Source of the DNA: Clostridia bacterium
Lineage (GTDB): Bacteria; Bacillota_A; Clostridia; Christensenellales; Aristaeellaceae
Direction of reading: 5' to 3'
NCBI GenBank assembly: GCA_017530275.1
Contig: JAFXMP010000319.1
Location: 1-39,080, forward strand
DNA: 39,080 bases
The position numbers were made by a program, and so were the translations under genes. This document shows positions 17,953 through 26,283 of the stretch, piece by piece (positions within the stretch are counted from its first letter, which is position 1; the number at the start of each line of letters is the position of its first letter). Below the pieces are notes generated by a model. That model made no database searches and was not told where the DNA came from. It saw nothing but the letters and a program-made list of their open reading frames with translations.

Positions 17953-19425
17953 TTATTGACTTGTCAGGGCGGCAAAATAATCGTTGACCCACTGCTGCTC
18001 CTGCTCGGGCAGCGCCATGCGGCTCACTGCCTGGGCGGCGGCTTCCTTGTATTCGGCGGCCACCTCCCGGTAAGGCACCTGACCGCCCGTGCCCAGGCCG
18101 GGACCGGCGCTGATTTGCAGGTTTTCGCCCTGATTCAGGGCGCCGCTTTCCTGAATGTTGGTCTGGTCCGCGTCCAGCCGCGTGGGATCGTAGATGGTTT
18201 CGTAGGCGTTTTCCCGGTATTCGGGATCACCGTCTCCCTGGCCCCGCTGGCGGCCGGTATCTTCCTTGTAACCCGCGTCCTCGTGGGTGCTGCCCCGGCC
18301 CGCGCCGCCCTGGCCGTTTCCCTGATTCTGCCCCTGGCCCGATCCGGAACCAGTTCCCTGTCCCTGACCTTGAGCGGACAGAGAAGAAGCCGTCGCGCCG
18401 TTTGCTATGGCGCGTAGCTGGTCCAGCATGGATTGCAGTTGGGATAAGGCGGAAACCAGGTCCTGCATGGAAAAGCTGTCAAGCGCGCTTTGCAGTTGGC
18501 TCAGATCGCCCGCTGACAAGGCGCTGGCCGCCGCCTGCATCGCCTGTGCAGCTGCTCCTTCCATTTGGGATGCGGCCTGATTCAGGCTTTGAGCCGATTC
18601 TTCCGCCTGCTGCATCAAATCCTCTGCCGCCTGCTCCATGGCCTTTTGATCTCCGCTTTCCAGGGCTTTTGCCAGGGCGGATAAACCGGAGGAGGACAGC
18701 GCTTCAGCCCCGGACTGCCGGGACAGGGAGGAACGGATGCTTTCCAATCGTTTTTCCGCTTCGTTCAGGGCCAGATAAGCGTCCCGTTCTGTACGGGCGT
18801 TTTTGATATTTCGGTTCAGTTCTTCCATCAGGCGGCGCAGTTCTTCCAATTCCTCCCCGGAAAGCGATTTTTCCAGCGCCGCTTTTTCTTCTTCGATCTT
18901 TTCTGCGGCGTCTTGCATTTGCTGGGCAAAGCGTTTCATCTGCGATACCGCGGTTGCCTGCGGATCGGGCAGCAGAGCGATCAAAACCACGGCGGCTGCG
19001 CAGACGGCAAAAACTGCCGCCAGACGCCGGGAAAAGGGGAGAGGCGATTGCCTGTAATTCGCCTGTGCGAGCGCACGGCAGGCGTCTTCCCGCTGGAGCT
19101 GCGCCATGGCGTCGTCACGTTCCGACAGGGCAAGGGCCGTCTGCGCCCGTTCCTGTAAGCCGCAGCGGTCCGCAAGACGCGCCGCTTTGGCATCCGATAC
19201 AGGCCAGAGCAGACCGAAAAGCCCCGAAACTGCGAAACAGACGGTAAAGATCAGCCCCGCTCCTGTCCATTTCCACGGGATGGGCAGGAAAAGCCCGAAA
19301 AGCAGCAGCGCAAGGACGCCAACTGCGCCAAACAGCAGCCCAAAATCCAGCCACCGTCCGCAGCGTATCAGGCGCATGCGCATGCGGGCCCGGCCCAGCG
19401 CCCGATGCAGCGCAGAAACTTTCAT
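17953..19425 (-). CDS. DUF4175-like membrane protein with coiled coil and Gln/Gly-rich tail
   Basis: The 490-residue protein has two N-terminal membrane segments (near 27-47 and 53-71), a third near 133-150, then a long acidic and Gln-rich coiled coil (near 165-345). This is followed by a low-complexity GQGQGTGSGSGQ stretch (near 350-375) and a flexible C-terminus. The arrangement resembles DUF4175-type proteins seen in MoxR/VWA operons, but I recognise no catalytic motif. A scaffold between the ATPase and the membrane VWA proteins is a reasonable guess. ATG 19425 follows GGGAGG and overlaps the ABC permease stop as ATGA. Confidence 0.75.
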   Translation of the reverse strand: MKVSALHRALGRARMRMRLIRCGRWLDFGLLFGAVGVLALLLFGLFLPIPWKWTGAGLIFTVCFAVSGLFGLLWPVSDAKAARLADRCGLQERAQTALALSERDDAMAQLQREDACRALAQANYRQSPLPFSRRLAAVFAVCAAAVVLIALLPDPQATAVSQMKRFAQQMQDAAEKIEEEKAALEKSLSGEELEELRRLMEELNRNIKNARTERDAYLALNEAEKRLESIRSSLSRQSGAEALSSSGLSALAKALESGDQKAMEQAAEDLMQQAEESAQSLNQAASQMEGAAAQAMQAAASALSAGDLSQLQSALDSFSMQDLVSALSQLQSMLDQLRAIANGATASSLSAQGQGQGTGSGSGQGQNQGNGQGGAGRGSTHEDAGYKEDTGRQRGQGDGDPEYRENAYETIYDPTRLDADQTNIQESGALNQGENLQISAGPGLGTGGQVPYREVAAEYKEAAAQAVSRMALPEQEQQWVNDYFAALTSQ

Positions 19426-20345
19426 TGTTTTTTCCTCCCACGCCGCGTACGATGCCGCCGGGGACGCACAAACAGGGCGGAGAGCCCGATCAAAACCAGC
19501 GAGAGGGCCAGCATCACGCCCATGTTGATCAGCGTGAACGTGCGGAAGGAGAGGGCGGACAGGATCTCATAGTAATAATACCCGCTGCCCAGGGAAGAGA
19601 AGGTGCTGTTCAGCAATCCCGTTTGGTCCATCAGCAGGGAAAACAGCCCCAACCCGGGATTGGCATACAGCAGGGGCGGGATCAGTGCGGCAATTTCCTT
19701 ATCGGAAAGCGAGGAAAGGATCTGGTCGGCGTTATCTTCATACAACGAAGCGATGGCCCGGCTGACGCCCATGAACAGGGGAATCAGGGTGCCGATGCCG
19801 ATAGCGAAGACGATCAGATAAGCCGTTACCGTAGCCGCTACCGTCTTGTTGAACAGGGAGGAAGCGAACAGGCCCACCGACGCGGCGGCGAATGCGCATA
19901 CCAGCAAAAACAGCAGGGAAAACAAAGCTAAACGAAGGCTTAATCCTCCCACTGTCAGCACCACGCAGGTCATGGGAAGGCCAGAAAGTACGATCAGGGA
20001 AAGATAGGCAAAGGATTCCAGCAGCTTGCCCAGCACGATGCGCAGGCTTCCGGTATTGGTGACTAAAAGCAGCTCCAGCGTCTGCCTTTCCCTTTCGCCG
20101 GAAATGCAGCCCGCCGTCATGGCTGGAGCCACTAAGATCACCAGGAAAAACTGCAGCACTGTCAGGATAATATATTGGTCTACGTTGTTTCGCATCTGGG
20201 AAATCACCAGACTGCTTTTGCTCATGGAAAACACGCTGGAAGCGGCAAAAACCAGGGGAAGCAGGGCATAAAGCATCAGGATCACGGGCGTCCGCACGGT
20301 GCGCATGCGGCGGCGCGCAGAAGAGGCCAAAATGGGATTAAGCAT
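19422..20345 (-). CDS. ABC-2 type transporter permease
   Basis: The 307 residues start with a basic N-terminus (NPILASSARRRMRTVRTP) and contain about six hydrophobic segments (near 22-42, 58-82, 108-130, 138-162, 170-192 and 275-296). The CISGERERQTLELLLVT motif near residue 82 is the characteristic coupling region of ABC-2 exporters. With the ATPase encoded immediately upstream it should form a half-size exporter; what it moves is unknown. Start ATG 20345 lies inside the end of the ATPase gene (8-base overlap). Confidence 0.9.
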   Translation of the reverse strand: MLNPILASSARRRMRTVRTPVILMLYALLPLVFAASSVFSMSKSSLVISQMRNNVDQYIILTVLQFFLVILVAPAMTAGCISGERERQTLELLLVTNTGSLRIVLGKLLESFAYLSLIVLSGLPMTCVVLTVGGLSLRLALFSLLFLLVCAFAAASVGLFASSLFNKTVAATVTAYLIVFAIGIGTLIPLFMGVSRAIASLYEDNADQILSSLSDKEIAALIPPLLYANPGLGLFSLLMDQTGLLNSTFSSLGSGYYYYEILSALSFRTFTLINMGVMLALSLVLIGLSALFVRPRRHRTRRGRKKQ

Positions 20346-21267
20346 CGGCTGTCACCTCCATGAATACTTTTTCCAGGTTGAGAGGCGTTCGATGGAAGTC
20401 CGAAACCTTTACGCCGTCCTGCATGAGCATTTGCAGCAGGTACGCCGCCGGTTCATCCCCGGCGGGAAGCTTGATTTTCAGCAGCGCGGGGCCTTCCTGC
20501 TCAATGGCGGTCACGCCGGGACACTGCTGCGCGATGCGCACGGCCGCGTCCGTTTCCGCGCCGGAAAGCAAATGGACTTCCACCGGCGCGTCACCGTTCA
20601 TTTTTTCATTCAGAGCTTCCACCGAACCGGAGAAAACGAGCTTGCCGTGGTCGATGATGGTCAGCGCATCACACATTTCCGCCAATTCCGGCAGGATGTG
20701 GGAGGAAATGAGCACCGTTTTGCCCATTTCCCGCAGGGTGCGCAGGATGTTTTTCATGTCTGCCCGGGCCCGGGGATCCATGCCGCTGGCGGGCTCGTCC
20801 AGAATCAGCACCTTGGGATCGTGGATCAGGGCATGGGCCATGCACAGCCGCTGTTTCATGCCACGGGACAGGGTGTTCACGTAAGCGTCATGCTTATCAG
20901 ACAGCCCCACCAGGTCCAGCAGCTGATTCGTCATCTGCTTCCTTTTGTCCGCCCGGATGCCGTAGCAGCGGGCGTAAAAGTCTAAGTATTCCCAGGCTTT
21001 CAGGTTATCGTACACGCCGAAAAAGTCCGGCATGTAACCCACCATTTCCCGGATGCGCCGGGGATTCTTTTTAAGGTCCACCCCGTCCAGCGTCACAGTA
21101 CCGGAGGAAGGGGCCAGCAGTGTGGCTAATATGCGCATGGTGGTGGTTTTTCCGGCGCCGTTGGGACCTACGAAGCCGTGCAGTTCTCCTTCGCCGATGG
21201 AGATGGAAAGATGGTCCAGCGCCAGGAAGGAGCCATAGTAGCGGGTCAGTTCCTTGGTTTCCAGCAT
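20338..21267 (-). CDS. ABC transporter ATP-binding protein
   Basis: The 309 residues form one nucleotide-binding domain: Walker A GPNGAGKT (near 34-41), Q-loop replaced by MPDFFGVYD, signature LSRGMKQRLCMAHALIHDP (near 132-150), Walker B VLILDEPASGMD (near 153-164) and switch SSHILPE. A C-terminal regulatory extension of about 90 residues is typical of CcmA/NatA-type ATPases that power ABC-2 exporters. It drives the permease encoded next. It lies one base after the stop of the 827-residue membrane protein. Confidence 0.95.
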   Translation of the reverse strand: MLETKELTRYYGSFLALDHLSISIGEGELHGFVGPNGAGKTTTMRILATLLAPSSGTVTLDGVDLKKNPRRIREMVGYMPDFFGVYDNLKAWEYLDFYARCYGIRADKRKQMTNQLLDLVGLSDKHDAYVNTLSRGMKQRLCMAHALIHDPKVLILDEPASGMDPRARADMKNILRTLREMGKTVLISSHILPELAEMCDALTIIDHGKLVFSGSVEALNEKMNGDAPVEVHLLSGAETDAAVRIAQQCPGVTAIEQEGPALLKIKLPAGDEPAAYLLQMLMQDGVKVSDFHRTPLNLEKVFMEVTADA

Positions 21268-21268
21268 G

Positions 21269-23752
21269 TCAAATCACCTTCCCTTTCAATTCCAGGGTGG
21301 GCGCGGCAATGGTGTAATAGCTCTCCGCACCGGGAGGCGGCAGAAAACGCACGTACAGCCTGCCGTCCTGGACGCATTTTTTCAGCATGGCCTGGTCCCA
21401 GGCCGCGTCCAGTTTGATTTCCATCCAATCCCGCGCCGTGAAATCATAAGCGTAGGGGAGAGGGCTCACACCGTAATAATAATCGGGCAGGCTGATTTTC
21501 ACAGCCGATACGGTGATTTTCCGGCTTTCGGGTATTTCAAAACAAAACGCGGGTTTGTCCGTCAGGCGATATTCTGAACCGGATATCAGCCCTCCTTCGC
21601 CGGACGAAGGCGTGCCGCTGCCGTCCACCTGCGCGGGAGATGCTTTCAATGTACCGGGCGCGTAATATATGGCGCCGTTTTCGCCTTTCGGATCGTAGCG
21701 CAGCGCAGCGCTCACCATGCCCTTGTGGGAGATGCGTTCCACGGGCTGGCCGTCCACATACAGTTGCGCGGGGTTCAGATCGTCGTTGAAGGCGAAAAAG
21801 CGGAAAAAAGTCAGGCTGTCGGTGTTAGAACTGGAATAAATATCGGAAAAAGCGCTTTCAAGCAGCGTGTACATGGCCTCCCGCTTTTGCCTCTCTTCCC
21901 TGCTGAGCTGGTAGGAGGCGTTTTGCTGTTCTTCGGGATATAGATAGGCGTATAGAATGCTGTAAAAGTACCGGTCCGTGGAATCAGACACATACACGCC
22001 GTCCGTAAACAGCTTGTTTTTGTTGTCGTTCTTGGCGTTCAGGGCAAATTCCGCGCTTTCCCCCGGTCCCAAATCGGGAATAGTACAGAAACCAAAGGAG
22101 GTAAGCACCACGCAGTCCCGCAGGGGATAAGCGCTGCTGTTGCGCACAGTGCCTTTTAAGCCCGTTTCCGTGGGATGCACGTCCGCCTGAATATCCATGT
22201 CCGGCATTTCCGCCGCGATCCTGGCGGGGACCACTGTCCACGGCGCCTGAAAACTGAGGCTCACCGCTTTCTCAGGACCACAGTCATAGCGATGGCGCAG
22301 GCGGGAGGGTGCGGCGGGTTTTCCATCCTCGCTGTCGTCGTAGTAATAATAGGAATAGGTGTTGATCAGATGCAGGTCCCGATCCCCGGCGGACAGCCTG
22401 TGTTCTTCCCCGTCGTTTACAGTGACAGCCGCGTAAACGGTGGCAGACGCGCCCTCGTCCAAATTATAATGGGCATAGGTGACGGCCATGGGGGCCCCGT
22501 AGCCGCCTGCCTGGGCCAGCAGGGCGATAGACGCCACGCACAGGGCAGTAAGCGCCGGAAAAAGCCCCCAAAGCCATTCCCGCTTATCGATTTTTTTCAG
22601 CAGGAAATAGCCGCCCAAGCCCCCTAAAACAAGATATGCGGCCAAGACCAGCAGCATGGGCACGGCGGAGGAATCGTTGGGAATCGCGGCGGAACGCGCA
22701 AAGCTTTCCGCGTTCCAATACTCGTTCTCGCTCCAGCCCCAGGTGTTTGCATGGCTTTCATAGAGGCCGGGGATATCCTGGATGAACAGCCGCTGCATAA
22801 AGCTGTGGATCAGGGACCAGGAGGATAAGGCAGGATCGCTCCAGGAAAATGCGGCGGTGTAGATCACGCCGCTGCCTAAGGCCGTGCGGAACAAAAGCGG
22901 GGTATCCCCGTCAGTGATCAGGGATGATCCGCCTTTTGCCTCGGTCAGGAGCGCGGATTTCCCGGCAGGCAGCTCATTTACTTTTAAGTAAGCGCTCAGC
23001 GCCGGGGTGATATCGCCGCCCTCGGCTACTTTGCCGGGGGTGATGCCCGTCCAATCGAAAAAAGCGGGATATACGCTCCCAGCGTCCGCGCCGCCGCCCA
23101 GCACCAGGATGCCGCCGGACCGCACCCATTTTTCCAGCGCGTTCATCTGCCGTGCGGAGAGCGTGGAAGCGTCGAATTGATCCACGATCAAAAAATCAAA
23201 GGCGGACAGCAGCGTTTCGTCCTCCGGGAAGGCGGCCGCGGTGAGCGGCACGGTCTGCCAGTATTCGTTCCGGTGGAGCGTATCGCTGTCCTTGGTGATA
23301 TTGAGATAATAGAGGCTTGACGGCTCGGATGTCAATATGCCCGCCAGCAAAGTGGAGGGGTCGGCGGTCCGGGTGGGGGAAACTGTAACCGACGCGGCGG
23401 ACTGACCGTTTTCCAACCATTCTACCGTATAGGTGTCCTGCCTGTAATACACACGGACGGGCAGCGTTACCTGACGCCTGGTTCCGGCCGCCAGGGTCAG
23501 CGGCAGTTCGTAGCGGTCGTATTCCTGGGCGCTTACATACACATTCACGGCCAGCACGCCGTTTATGTCCGCTCCGCCGTTTTCCAGCGCAGCCTGCACG
23601 GGCATGGGCCGGGAATAGGTCATCAATCCGTTATAGCCGATGGAAACGCCGGTCAGCTTTACGTCGCGCGGCAGGTTTTCCGCTGCGGCACAGTTCAGCA
23701 GCATCGACAGGCATATCGCGCAGAATAAAATCCATTTCAAGCTTTTAACCAA
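21269..23752 (-). CDS. Large exported membrane protein of the MoxR/ABC-2 operon
   Basis: The 827-residue protein has a signal peptide (ends near CAAAEN, residues 21-26), beta-rich N-terminal part, an amidotransferase-like region near 140-240 (FDFLIVDQFD, GILVLGGGAD) and a membrane pair near 368-388 and 397-418. A long extracytoplasmic C-terminal part follows, rich in Tyr and Asp. It begins the eight-gene operon, whose other products are an ABC-2 exporter and a MoxR/VWA set. I recognise no enzyme. The start is a TTG at 23752, seven bases after AGGGGTG; no ATG occurs before residue 17, inside the signal peptide. Confidence 0.82.
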   Translation of the reverse strand: MVKSLKWILFCAICLSMLLNCAAAENLPRDVKLTGVSIGYNGLMTYSRPMPVQAALENGGADINGVLAVNVYVSAQEYDRYELPLTLAAGTRRQVTLPVRVYYRQDTYTVEWLENGQSAASVTVSPTRTADPSTLLAGILTSEPSSLYYLNITKDSDTLHRNEYWQTVPLTAAAFPEDETLLSAFDFLIVDQFDASTLSARQMNALEKWVRSGGILVLGGGADAGSVYPAFFDWTGITPGKVAEGGDITPALSAYLKVNELPAGKSALLTEAKGGSSLITDGDTPLLFRTALGSGVIYTAAFSWSDPALSSWSLIHSFMQRLFIQDIPGLYESHANTWGWSENEYWNAESFARSAAIPNDSSAVPMLLVLAAYLVLGGLGGYFLLKKIDKREWLWGLFPALTALCVASIALLAQAGGYGAPMAVTYAHYNLDEGASATVYAAVTVNDGEEHRLSAGDRDLHLINTYSYYYYDDSEDGKPAAPSRLRHRYDCGPEKAVSLSFQAPWTVVPARIAAEMPDMDIQADVHPTETGLKGTVRNSSAYPLRDCVVLTSFGFCTIPDLGPGESAEFALNAKNDNKNKLFTDGVYVSDSTDRYFYSILYAYLYPEEQQNASYQLSREERQKREAMYTLLESAFSDIYSSSNTDSLTFFRFFAFNDDLNPAQLYVDGQPVERISHKGMVSAALRYDPKGENGAIYYAPGTLKASPAQVDGSGTPSSGEGGLISGSEYRLTDKPAFCFEIPESRKITVSAVKISLPDYYYGVSPLPYAYDFTARDWMEIKLDAAWDQAMLKKCVQDGRLYVRFLPPPGAESYYTIAAPTLELKGKVI

Positions 23753-23862
23753 AAAGAATCACCCCTTTTTTCCAAATAGAACGGCTTTTTCAAAGCCCAC
23801 ACATGCAGACGAATCAACTTCCTGTTTTGTTCCGCGTTTCAAATAAAAACCCTGTTTTCTGG

Positions 23863-23902
23863 AAAAGAAAAAGCCCGCTTCTTTCCGCGAGGAAGAAGCG
23901 GG
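23863..23902 (-). terminator. Intrinsic terminator of the SH3b/peptidoglycan-binding gene
   Basis: On the minus strand a 10-bp stem (CCCGCTTCTT / AAGAAGCGGG) with a 9-base loop is followed by CTTTTTCTTTTCC, just after the stop at 23916. It also separates this gene from the eight-gene operon, whose promoter should lie between 23753 and 23860, though I could not assign one with confidence. Confidence 0.9.
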
Positions 23903-23915
23903 ACTGAAGCTTCTG

Positions 23916-25187
23916 TTACCAGGTGGCGTTCATAGCCCGGGCTACGCAGTTCTGGTGGGCGGAATCCACGTTGTTGGTTTCGTGGGTACGGCTGTTGTAA
24001 AAATGGATACAGAAATGGCCGTTAAAGTTATTATTGGTGATGGTCCAGGTGCCATGGGGCATGCCGTTCATGGAGGCGGCGTATACATGTCCATTGTACA
24101 GCACCAGGATCGCCCGGCGGTTCCAGCTCCATTCGCCGCCGTAAATAGATTTCATAATGGCCGTATCAGAGGCTGTCAAGGGTTCGCTGTCCAGGTGATT
24201 ACTGCCGAAGCGGCGGCGGGCCTGGAACATTTTGCCCGTCGATACATCCTTGATGGTATACACGCAGGTGCCGGTGAACACACTGCTGCCGCCGTTGAAC
24301 CAATCAAGCCGTTCGGTGGTATAGGTAAAGTTGGCGGCGTTTTTGCCAAACAGCGCCTTGATGGTGGCGTTGCCAGCCGTGCCGTCCTGGGCCAAGCCCT
24401 TGGATTTCTGGAAAGCTTTCACGGCTTCCACGGTCTGGTTTCCGTACTTGCTGTCAATGGGATACTTGTAATAACCTTTGATTTTCAGCGCCTGCTGCAG
24501 GGCCAGCACGTTTTTGCCGCTGTCGCCCTTTTTACTGGTGGAAGGCACGGTGATCTGGGATATTTTGGTGATCCCGTTCATTTTGGGATCATTTGCTACG
24601 GTGGTATACAGCACCTTGCCGAACAGCTTCATGATGGTTGCGTAATCCGCTTTGCCGGTCTGGCTGATGCCTACGGCTTTCTGGTAGGCTTTCACGGCGC
24701 TTTCGGTGGCGTTGCCGAATTTTCCGTCCACCGTATCCTTATAGTAGCCTTTGATTTTCAGGGCCTGCTGCAGCTTTTCCACACTGTCGCCCGAGGAACC
24801 CTTCTGCGTGTAATCCGGCGGATTGCCCAGTTTGGAGATCGTGGTGATATTGGCGTATTTGCTGCTGCTGGCTTTGCTGGAAGAAGATGAAGAACCGTTT
24901 AGCGCTTTATTCGCTTCGGCGGAAACGGTCACGAACTTCTTCATGATATAGCCCGTATTCTTATTATATGTCACCTTGTAAAAATCGCCCTTAGTGCCAG
25001 TTACCGTGACTTTTGTGCCCTTGTTCAACTGGCAGTGATAGGCGGAATCGGTATTGGCATAGATACGGAAAAACACTTTGTCCGCGTTTATAGTGCCTGT
25101 ATAGGATGCGGCCATCGCTTCGGGAATGATGGTCATCAGGATGGCGATCAGCAAAACCGCCGCGATTCCGCGCTTAACGTACTGCAT
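23916..25187 (-). CDS. Secreted SH3b / double peptidoglycan-binding protein with unknown C-terminal domain
   Basis: The 423 residues comprise a signal peptide (near 1-26), an SH3b domain (near 28-90, NADKVFFRIYANTDSAYHCQ) and a Ser-rich linker. Two PG_binding_1 repeats follow (GDSVEKLQQALKIKGYYKD near 133 and GKNVLALQQALKIKGYYKYP near 216), then about 145 C-terminal residues with conserved-looking His and Asp (FGSNHLDSE, NGMPHGTW, GHFCIHFYNSRTH, DSAHQNCVARAM). The binding repeats put it in the cell wall; the last domain is probably catalytic or ligand-binding, but I do not recognise it. ATG 25187 follows GGAGAAAAG; an upstream ATG at 25205 has no ribosome site. Confidence 0.88.
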   Translation of the reverse strand: MQYVKRGIAAVLLIAILMTIIPEAMAASYTGTINADKVFFRIYANTDSAYHCQLNKGTKVTVTGTKGDFYKVTYNKNTGYIMKKFVTVSAEANKALNGSSSSSSKASSSKYANITTISKLGNPPDYTQKGSSGDSVEKLQQALKIKGYYKDTVDGKFGNATESAVKAYQKAVGISQTGKADYATIMKLFGKVLYTTVANDPKMNGITKISQITVPSTSKKGDSGKNVLALQQALKIKGYYKYPIDSKYGNQTVEAVKAFQKSKGLAQDGTAGNATIKALFGKNAANFTYTTERLDWFNGGSSVFTGTCVYTIKDVSTGKMFQARRRFGSNHLDSEPLTASDTAIMKSIYGGEWSWNRRAILVLYNGHVYAASMNGMPHGTWTITNNNFNGHFCIHFYNSRTHETNNVDSAHQNCVARAMNATW

Positions 25188-25224
25188 TTTCTTTTCTCCT
25201 TCCATTTGTAATCAGTACGTAATC

Positions 25225-25253
25225 ATTATAAAACAAAAGTGGAAAAGAATCAA
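25225..25253 (-). promoter_or_regulatory. Sigma-A promoter of the SH3b/peptidoglycan-binding gene
   Basis: On the minus strand, -35 TTGATT (25248-25253) and a perfect -10 TATAAT (25225-25230) are separated by 17 bases, about 38 bases before the chosen ATG. Confidence 0.85.
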
Positions 25254-25425
25254 TATTTGGAACAAATTGTTTACAATTATACCAAATATAGCGTTTGGGC
25301 TGAATTATAATCGGCGTTTGTTCTTTTCAATTCCCATTTTTCTTGACGTGGGCAGCTTTAGATTTGGGATAGATTTTTTGTTCTGATTATGCTAATATCA
25401 TACGGTGAGAGGGAGTTGACAGCCA

Positions 25426-26241
25426 ATGAAACCATATCAGCTGATCGCTTTGGATATTGACGGAACGCTATTGAACAGTGAAAAACAGGTGCCGCCGGAG
25501 TGCGTTGGTGCGATCCGCCAGGCTGCTGCAGCGGGAAAAACCATCGTTTACTGTACGGGACGGGCCGTTTCAGAATTGGAAGCGTTCATCGACCTTCTCC
25601 CGGAAATCCGGTATGCCGTTTTCGCCAGCGGCGGCGGAATCTACGATATCGCCGAAAGAAGGGCTTTCGCGCTGCGGGGCATTCCCCGGGAGCAGGCGGA
25701 CGCTATCATGGCAGTGGCGAAAACGAAGGACCTGATGCCTCAGATTGTTCTTGCGGACCGGGACGTGATCCAGGCTTCCCAAATGGCGCAGCTGGAGCGG
25801 TATCATATGGGCATTTACCGCCCGCTGTACGAAAAAGCGATGACGCTGGTGCCGGATATCTTTTCTTTTTATGACGCCTGCGCGGACGATATCTTGAAAA
25901 TCAACCTGTACCACGCCGATCCGGCCGAACGGGCGCGGACGAGGGAGCAGATCGCTTTTCTGCAAATGGAGAAAGCATATTCGGAGGTTTCTTCTCTGGA
26001 ATGCTCGGCTTTGGGGGTCAATAAGGGAACGGGTCTTATGCGGTTATGCGATGAACTGGGAATCCCGCCGGAAGCCTGCGTCGCCGTGGGAGACGCCGAT
26101 AACGATATCCCCATGATTCGGGCGGCGGGCCTGGGGATCGCCATGGGCAACGCGCCTGAGCATGTGCGCAGCGCGGCGGACCGAGTGGTAGGCGACCTGG
26201 ATCACGGCGGCTGCGCCGAGGCGGTCCGGCTGGCGCTGTAA
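25426..26241 (+). CDS. Cof-type HAD-IIB family phosphatase
   Basis: This 271-residue cytoplasmic hydrolase dephosphorylates sugar phosphates or nucleotides; the specific substrate is unknown. HAD motifs are visible: ALDIDGTLLNSE (nucleophile Asp10 and Asp12), the motif II Thr in VYCTGRA near 45, Lys of VNKGTG near 199 and motif IV VGDADNDIPM near 222. The C2-type cap lies between residues 85 and 190. ATG 25426 follows a GGGAG site. The gene is 42 bp upstream of the MMPL exporter and probably cotranscribed with it. Confidence 0.93.
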   Translation: MKPYQLIALDIDGTLLNSEKQVPPECVGAIRQAAAAGKTIVYCTGRAVSELEAFIDLLPEIRYAVFASGGGIYDIAERRAFALRGIPREQADAIMAVAKTKDLMPQIVLADRDVIQASQMAQLERYHMGIYRPLYEKAMTLVPDIFSFYDACADDILKINLYHADPAERARTREQIAFLQMEKAYSEVSSLECSALGVNKGTGLMRLCDELGIPPEACVAVGDADNDIPMIRAAGLGIAMGNAPEHVRSAADRVVGDLDHGGCAEAVRLAL

Positions 26242-26283
26242 CCAATGCGGCCTCATATCTCCACATGAAAAGAGGACAGGACG

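Noticed and set aside
25343..25373. Promoter of the HAD phosphatase gene (TTGACG near 25343)
   Set aside because: The -35 is good, but the only -10 candidate (GATAGA) needs a 19-base spacer and is poor. The true start may lie elsewhere in 25,300-25,410.
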